From an uncultured Collinsella sp. (GTDB taxonomy: Bacteria; Actinomycetota; Coriobacteriia; Coriobacteriales; Coriobacteriaceae): a stretch of 9,943 bases of DNA. Positions 6,008 through 9,943 of the stretch are shown here, piece by piece; position 1 is the stretch's first letter, and every line of letters begins with the position of its first letter. The position numbers were made by a program, and so were the translations under genes. Under the pieces are notes generated by a model that made no database searches, was not told where the DNA came from, and was given only the letters and a program-made list of their open reading frames with translations. The DNA lies in assembly GCA_934654515.1 (NCBI GenBank), contig CAKUGA010000047.1, forward strand, positions 1 to 9,943, written 5' to 3'.

Positions 6008-6027
6008 ATTATTCTCGTCTGAGAATA
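5990..6027. promoter_or_regulatory. Overlapping palindromes upstream of modA (candidate operators)
   Basis: TATTCTCGTCTGAGAATA (6010-6027) is a perfect 7-4-7 inverted repeat just upstream of the -35 zone. GAATAAT (5990-5996) and ATTATTC (6008-6014) form a wider inverted repeat sharing its left half. ATAATGATTAT (5992-6002) is also symmetric and matches the core of Fur-family boxes. They lie over and above the -35 zone, as expected for a metal-responsive regulator. No known ModE site is recognised. Confidence 0.5.
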
Positions 6028-6065
6028 TAGTTTCAGGCATGTCTACAGAATGTCGTCCCCTTGGG

Positions 6066-6105
6066 CGCAAATAAAAGGCGGAGCAGCCGTTCAGGTCGCT
6101 CCACC
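6066..6105 (-). terminator. Rho-independent terminator after the mog-type gene
   Basis: On the minus strand GGTGGAGC (6105-6098) pairs with GCTCCGCC (6084-6077), one pair being G-U, and TTTTATTT follows. It lies 15 bp after the mog-type stop codon. It should end the moeA-mog transcript before modA. Confidence 0.8.
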
Positions 6106-6119
6106 GCAGGTAAACCCGC

Positions 6120-6599
6120 TTAGTTGGTATGTCCGCCGCCCGCTGTCATCTGAGCCGCATGCTCCAGCTGGTCGCTCACGGCCTCCCAACTTTCGCGAGC
6201 CGCTTTCGTAGAACCGGGAAAGTTTACGACAAGTGTATGACCTCGTTGCATGCAAATAGCGCGCGAGAGCATGGCGCGGCGCGTCTTGGTCATGGAGTAC
6301 GCACGGATCGCCTCGGCAATACCCGGCACATCGCGGTCGCAAACGGCACGCGTCGCCTCGGGCGTCACATCGCGCATCGAAAGCCCCGTGCCGCCGCAGG
6401 TGAGCACGACATTGGCGTGGCACTCATCGGCAGCTTCCACAATGGCATCACCAATCTCGCTGACGTCATCGCGCACGACCACATGCGAGGCGACCGTCCA
6501 TCCCTGCGCCTCGATAAGTTCCTCGAGCGCGGCTCCAGCCTCGTCCTGGGCTAGATCGCGCGTATCCGAGCACGTCACGATCGATATCTTCAGCTCCAT
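6120..6599 (-). CDS. mog: Molybdopterin adenylyltransferase, MoaB/Mog family
   Basis: This 159-residue cytoplasmic enzyme activates molybdopterin with ATP to give the adenylylated form that MoeA uses for metal insertion. The fold is the MPT-binding (MoCF_biosynth) type: N-terminal strand ISIVTCSDTRD (5-15), the LTCGGTGLSMRDVTPEAT block (66-83) with the TCGGTG loop and the catalytic-type Asp77, and NFPGST near 126-131. The start chosen is ATG 6599, because TAGGAGG sits 7 bases upstream and the family N-terminus begins here; upstream in-frame residues lack any family character. The ribosome binding site overlaps the moeA stop codon (gap 10 bp), showing a tight moeA-mog operon. Separating MoaB from Mog by sequence alone is not certain, so the symbol is tentative. 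The gene is intact. Confidence 0.88.
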   Translation of the reverse strand: MELKISIVTCSDTRDLAQDEAGAALEELIEAQGWTVASHVVVRDDVSEIGDAIVEAADECHANVVLTCGGTGLSMRDVTPEATRAVCDRDVPGIAEAIRAYSMTKTRRAMLSRAICMQRGHTLVVNFPGSTKAARESWEAVSDQLEHAAQMTAGGGHTN

Positions 6600-6609
6600 A
6601 GCATTCCTC

Positions 6610-7872
6610 CTACAACACGGCGCCCTCGGGCAGGTCGACGCGAACAACGTCCACGACATCGCCCGCCGCAAGGTCGCACGGACCTTCGTCAATACGCAGC
6701 AGGCAGTTGGCCCGCTGCATCGTGCCGAGCAGCGCCGAATTCTGCGTCATAGCCTCGGTCACCAACAGCTCACCGGTCTCGGGGTCGCGCAAAACCGTGG
6801 CGCGATCGAAGAAGCGGCGATGCTGTCGCTTTTTCACGCCGTGCGTGAGCATCGCCTGCTGCACGGGACGTGCACCCTCGGCAAAACCGCGCATCTTGCG
6901 GATCGCCGGGCGGGCGAGCATCTCAAAGCCCACATACGCCGCGGCCGGATTGCCTGAAAGCCCCAGGTAGGGCTTACCCCCGAGCAAGCCAAACGTGATG
7001 GCCTTGCCCGGACGCATCGAGATGCGGTCAAACAGCACCTCGCCCTCGCGCCGGACGAGCGCCGTCACGTAATCGTAGTCGCCTGTCGAGGCGCCACCGC
7101 TCGTAATGACAAAATCGCACTCCTGCACGGCACGATGCACCAGCTCGGCAATCGCCTGCTCATCATCGGGCGCAATGCCGTAGAACACGGGCTCGACGCC
7201 GGCATCGAGCGCCTCGGCCATCAACGCCGACGAGTTGGAGTCGCGAATCTGCCCGCGCGCCGGCAGCTCGTTCGGCGCGACCAGCTCCGTGCCCAGCGAG
7301 ATGATGCCCACGCGCGGAGCGGCATGGACCTTCACGCTCGCGTAACCGGCGCTCGCCAGCAAGCCAGCGCCCGCCGGAGCCACGACCTCGCCGGCGTGCA
7401 TCACAACATCGCCGGCATGGGCCTCCTCGGCGGCAGAGCGAACGTTCTCCCCCACCTTTGCCGGCGCCGAGAACCTCGCACGCGAGCCCTCGTTGCCATC
7501 GCCGTCGAGCACATCGACGATCTCGTACTTCACCACGGCATCGGCACCTTCGGGCACCGGCGCGCCCGTCATGATGCGGACCGTCTCGCCCGCGCCAATT
7601 GTGCCCTCAAACACATGGCCCGCGGCCTCGTGTCCGATAACGTCGAGCGTCACCGGCGCCTCACCAGATGCCTGCGCCAAATCCGCCGAGCGCACGGCAT
7701 ATCCGTCCATAGCGCTGTTGGCAAACGGCGAGATGTCGATATCGGCCACCGCGTCCTCTGCCAAAGGAAGACCGGCGGCCTGCCACACGGGAATCTCGAC
7801 AACTTCGGTGCGATTCACGTGCGACAAGACGATCGCCTGTGCGTCCTCCAACGGAATGAGTTTCTCTGCCAT
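6610..7872 (-). CDS. moeA: Molybdopterin molybdenumtransferase MoeA
   Basis: This 420-residue enzyme inserts molybdate into adenylylated molybdopterin, the last common step of molybdenum cofactor synthesis. Motifs from Met1 at 7872 are SPFANSAMDGYAV (48-60) including the conserved Asp56, IMTGAPVPEGADAVV (100-114), the DSNS turn (211-214), SGGASTGDYDYV (258-269), MRPGK (286-290) and GLSGNPAAAYV (304-314). The C-terminal domain (about 330-420) has the expected size and contains QNSALLGTMQRANCLL. A start five codons upstream (7887) is possible, but AGAGGTG is correctly spaced for 7872 and the family N-terminus begins with that Met. It is the first gene of the minus-strand molybdenum cluster, preceded by a promoter near 7931. 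Length matches the family (about 400-420) and no key residue is missing. Confidence 0.93.
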   Translation of the reverse strand: MAEKLIPLEDAQAIVLSHVNRTEVVEIPVWQAAGLPLAEDAVADIDISPFANSAMDGYAVRSADLAQASGEAPVTLDVIGHEAAGHVFEGTIGAGETVRIMTGAPVPEGADAVVKYEIVDVLDGDGNEGSRARFSAPAKVGENVRSAAEEAHAGDVVMHAGEVVAPAGAGLLASAGYASVKVHAAPRVGIISLGTELVAPNELPARGQIRDSNSSALMAEALDAGVEPVFYGIAPDDEQAIAELVHRAVQECDFVITSGGASTGDYDYVTALVRREGEVLFDRISMRPGKAITFGLLGGKPYLGLSGNPAAAYVGFEMLARPAIRKMRGFAEGARPVQQAMLTHGVKKRQHRRFFDRATVLRDPETGELLVTEAMTQNSALLGTMQRANCLLRIDEGPCDLAAGDVVDVVRVDLPEGAVL

Positions 7873-7891
7873 ATACACCTCTAGCATGCAA

Positions 7892-7912
7892 CGGCGCGCA
7901 TCACGGGCGCCG
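7892..7912 (-). other. Hairpin in the moeA leader
   Basis: CGGCGC (7892-7897) pairs with GCGCCG (7907-7912) across a 9-nt loop, between the presumed moeA transcription start and the ribosome binding site. The leader is only about 50 nt, too short for a molybdenum-cofactor riboswitch. Function is unknown and it may be incidental. Confidence 0.3.
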
Positions 7913-7930
7913 ATTCTTTATGTTTATCTC

Positions 7931-7936
7931 AGTATA
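7931..7936 (-). promoter_or_regulatory. moeA: moeA promoter -10 box
   Basis: TATACT (minus strand, 7936-7931) within GGATTATACTGAG is a good -10 box about 60 bp before the moeA start. The sequence 17 bp upstream (GTCGCC) is a poor -35. The neighbouring plus-strand promoter of clcF lies about 110 bp away, so this is a divergent intergenic region. Confidence 0.45.
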
Positions 7937-8012
7937 ATCCCCCGCCGCACGACGGCGACACGGCCCGTGCCCACGAATACACCTGTCGTTAACGGACGGC
8001 GAAACAGAACCA

Positions 8013-8030
8013 AAACCAACCCGCTGGTTT
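8013..8030. promoter_or_regulatory. Inverted repeat overlapping the clcF -35 zone
   Basis: AAACCA (8013-8018) and TGGTTT (8025-8030) form a perfect 6-6-6 inverted repeat. Its right arm coincides with the -35 zone of the clcF promoter, where an operator would lie. The regulatory reading is inferred from position. Confidence 0.35.
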
Positions 8031-8054
8031 GTCACGTTTGGCACGCTCTATAAT
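8026..8054 (+). promoter_or_regulatory. clcF promoter
   Basis: A perfect TATAAT (8049-8054) lies 29 bp before the start codon. The hexamer 17 bp upstream (GGTTTG, 8026-8031) is a weak -35; TTGTCA (8029-8034) is better in sequence but only 14 bp away. The leader would be short (about 25 nt) and holds AGAGGAA as ribosome binding site. Confidence 0.55.
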
Positions 8055-8083
8055 GCTCGTGTTGCAATCAAGAAGAGGAACGT

Positions 8084-9505
8084 ATGGCTTTTACCGACAA
8101 ACCCGAAAGCGCTAACGAGGCGCAGGATCATTCCCAGCCGCTCGACGACGGCGGCTTCTTCTCCCTTAACGACGTCATCATGGCCGGCAGGCATCAGCTC
8201 ACCCGCTCCGAGCATCTCTTGGCTGCCGATACGCGCCGCAACGCCCGCAACCTACTCGCGAGCGCCAAGTTGCTCGTACTCGTCTTCATCGTCTCGCTCG
8301 CCATGGGCATTGCCGCTTGGGCGTTTTTGGCCTCGCTGAATATCGCGACCGATTATCGCGAGCACCATGCGTGGGTCTACGCCTTGCTTCCCGTTGTGGG
8401 CGTTGCCACCGCATGGGTGTACAAAAACCACGGCCTTGCCGCCAAACGAGGCAACAACCTGGTCATCGACTCCGCTCTGGGCACACGCCTCATCCATATG
8501 CGCATGGCCGTCCTCACCTTTGTCTGCTCCACGCTTACGCACCTAACAGGCGGCTCGGCCGGACGCGAGGGCGCTGCCGTGCAGATCGGCGGTACCATCG
8601 CCAGCAACATCTCAAACCTCGCCCATCTTAAAAAGCACGACCATCACGACCTCATGCTCGCCGGCATCTCGTCTGCCTTTGGCGCCGTGTTCGGCTCACC
8701 CCTCGCCGGCGCCTTCTTTGGCATGGAGATGTGCTTTATCGGCAAGATCGACTACACCGCCGGCATCTACTGCCTCGTCGCCTCGTTTACCGGCTACTTT
8801 ACGTCGCTTGCCCTGGGCACCGAGTACGAGGCGAACGTCATCGCCAGCGTCCCCGATATGACACCCCGAACGGTCGCCATTGTCGTCATCAGCGCCATCG
8901 TGTTCGGTCTAACCGCACGCCTCTTCGCCTGGTCGGTTCGAACCGTCAAGAGCCTCTACGGCCGCTTTATCACCAATTATCTTGTTCGCGCGCTCGTAGG
9001 CGCACTCGTGGTGCTCGCAGCTTACGCGGTGCTCGATGCCTGGAAGTACGCCGGCCTTGCCACCTGGCTCTCGGGCGCCGGTTTCGCCGGCAATACGACC
9101 CTCGCCGACGCCGCCATCAAGTTGGTCGTGACGGCGCTCACCCTGGGCGCCGGCTTCCAGGGCGGCGAGGTCACACCGTTGTTTGGCATTGGAGCTGCAC
9201 TTGGCGGCTGGATCGGCTGCCTCGCCGGCATCGACCCTAGCTTTCTGGCGGCCCTCGGCATGCTCGGTGTGTTCTGTGCCGGCCTTAACGTGCCCATCAC
9301 CACCTGCATGATGGCCATCGACCTGTTCCACGGCACAGCAGCCGGGTTCTTTGTCATCGTTGCGTTTATCAGCTATCTTGCCGGTGGCCACCGCGGCGTT
9401 TATCCCGCGCAGCGCATTATCTCGCCCAAACGCCGTTCGCTCATTGTGGACGAGGGCGGCACGGTGGCAGAGGCTATCGAGCGTCACAACGACCTGATAG
9501 AGTAG
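8084..9505 (+). CDS. CLC-F type fluoride/proton antiporter (CLC family)
   Basis: This 473-residue membrane protein belongs to the CLC family. Its motifs fit the fluoride-exporting CLC-F branch: GNNLVID (123-129) stands where chloride-type CLCs have GSGIP, the gate region reads GREGAAVQ (160-167, gating Glu162) instead of GREGP, then come the SAFGAVFGSPLAGAFFGMEM block (197-216), GFQGGEVTPLFGIG (357-370) and the central-tyrosine region HRGVYPAQRI (436-445, Tyr440). Fluoride enters acidified cells as HF and this branch expels it. About ten to twelve hydrophobic segments span 60-435. There is no C-terminal CBS domain, only a short tail (446-473), and an unusual 60-residue hydrophilic N-terminus. 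The start at 8084 has AGAGGAA upstream. It diverges from moeA, with no apparent functional link. Transport of chloride instead cannot be ruled out. Confidence 0.85.
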   Translation: MAFTDKPESANEAQDHSQPLDDGGFFSLNDVIMAGRHQLTRSEHLLAADTRRNARNLLASAKLLVLVFIVSLAMGIAAWAFLASLNIATDYREHHAWVYALLPVVGVATAWVYKNHGLAAKRGNNLVIDSALGTRLIHMRMAVLTFVCSTLTHLTGGSAGREGAAVQIGGTIASNISNLAHLKKHDHHDLMLAGISSAFGAVFGSPLAGAFFGMEMCFIGKIDYTAGIYCLVASFTGYFTSLALGTEYEANVIASVPDMTPRTVAIVVISAIVFGLTARLFAWSVRTVKSLYGRFITNYLVRALVGALVVLAAYAVLDAWKYAGLATWLSGAGFAGNTTLADAAIKLVVTALTLGAGFQGGEVTPLFGIGAALGGWIGCLAGIDPSFLAALGMLGVFCAGLNVPITTCMMAIDLFHGTAAGFFVIVAFISYLAGGHRGVYPAQRIISPKRRSLIVDEGGTVAEAIERHNDLIE

Positions 9506-9522
9506 ATGCAGTAAACGCCGCA

Positions 9523-9559
9523 CGGTCACAATCGGGGCAACATAACCCGAACGCGACCG
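9523..9559 (+). other. Hairpin between clcF and the kinase gene
   Basis: CGGTC (9523-9527) pairs with GACCG (9555-9559), and TCGGG (9532-9536) with CCCGA (9546-9550), separated by a symmetric 4-nt internal loop. No T-run follows, so termination is doubtful. The gap between the two plus-strand genes is only 85 bp, so they may be co-transcribed through it. Confidence 0.35.
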
Positions 9560-9590
9560 CATCGTCACGCCATACGCCGGGAGTCGCCCC

Positions 9591-9943
9591 ATGCACGCAA
9601 CAGATTTTGGTCGCACGCTGATCATCGCCAATCCCGCCGCCCAGTCGGGCGCGGCGCGCGAAGTGGCCGAGCGCCTACAGCGCTTTTTGGACATGACCGC
9701 GCGCTCATCCCAGTTTGATCTGGTGCTGACCGAGCACATGGGACACGCCAAAAAACTTGCCGCACAGGCCCAGAGCTACCGCACGGTTATCGCACTCGGA
9801 GGCGACGGCGTGATCCACGAGGTCGTCAACGGACTCATGGCGCAGGAAGAGGCTGCCCGACCGGCTCTTGCCGTCCTGCCCGTGGGCTCCGGCAACGATT
9901 TTGCCCAGACGCTCGGCATCGATGATTTTTCCGGTAAAGATTT
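9591..9943 (+). CDS. Diacylglycerol kinase family lipid kinase, N-terminal part (cut by window edge)
   Basis: The first 117 residues of a diacylglycerol-kinase catalytic-domain protein run off the right edge. Key motifs are IIANPAAQSG (11-20), the nucleotide-binding ALGGDGVIHEVVNGL block (68-82) and LPVGSGNDFAQTLG (96-109). Bacterial members of this soluble family (DgkB, YegS and relatives) phosphorylate diacylglycerol or related lipids at the membrane, recycling lipid head-group turnover products into phosphatidic acid. Bacterial homologues are usually about 300 residues, so roughly a third is visible. The start ATG 9591 has a GGGAG 8 bases upstream and is 85 bp after the clcF stop on the same strand. 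The exact lipid substrate cannot be told from this part. Confidence 0.88.
   Translation, partial: MHATDFGRTLIIANPAAQSGAAREVAERLQRFLDMTARSSQFDLVLTEHMGHAKKLAAQAQSYRTVIALGGDGVIHEVVNGLMAQEEAARPALAVLPVGSGNDFAQTLGIDDFSGKD

Noticed and set aside
5915..6060. Molybdenum-cofactor riboswitch upstream of modA
   Set aside because: The leader from the TATAAT to the start codon is about 55 nt with one small hairpin, far smaller than that class.

Overview
The window looks like chromosomal DNA of an anaerobic, high-GC Gram-positive bacterium, most likely a Coriobacteriia member such as Collinsella. This is inferred from the GC-rich codon usage, the anaerobic double-cubane-cluster reductase genes, the lipoprotein-type molybdate-binding protein, and a general resemblance to Collinsella proteins. 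No rRNA or tRNA is present to confirm it.

Layout. Positions 1 to about 7870 are coded on the minus strand, so transcription runs right to left. In that order the genes are moeA (7872-6610), a mog/moaB-type gene (6599-6120), a rho-independent terminator, then modA (5914-5039) with its own promoter, a second terminator, modB (4921-3440) and modC (3436-2366). After a 450-bp non-coding stretch come a double-cubane-cluster reductase gene (1915-632), a 280-bp block of tandem hairpin repeats, and the start of a second reductase of the same family (311 to beyond the left edge). On the plus strand are a CLC-F type fluoride/anion transporter (8084-9505) and the first part of a diacylglycerol-kinase-family gene (9591 to beyond the right edge).

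How the genes work together. ModA, ModB and ModC capture and import molybdate (possibly tungstate). The Mog-type protein adenylylates molybdopterin and MoeA inserts the metal, so this half of the window supplies molybdenum cofactor for anaerobic oxidoreductases. The two HgdB/YjiM-like proteins belong to a family that does ATP-driven low-potential electron transfer and needs an activator ATPase. No activator is visible here; it may lie beyond the left edge. The clcF and kinase genes have no clear link to molybdenum.

The points most worth a second look are: (1) ModB has a roughly 190-residue extracytoplasmic domain behind a signal peptide, plus a cytoplasmic tail; (2) three tandem copies of a hairpin-forming repeat separate the two reductase genes; (3) terminators and AT-rich palindromes subdivide the molybdenum cluster; (4) a long structured leader of unknown class precedes the reductase gene.
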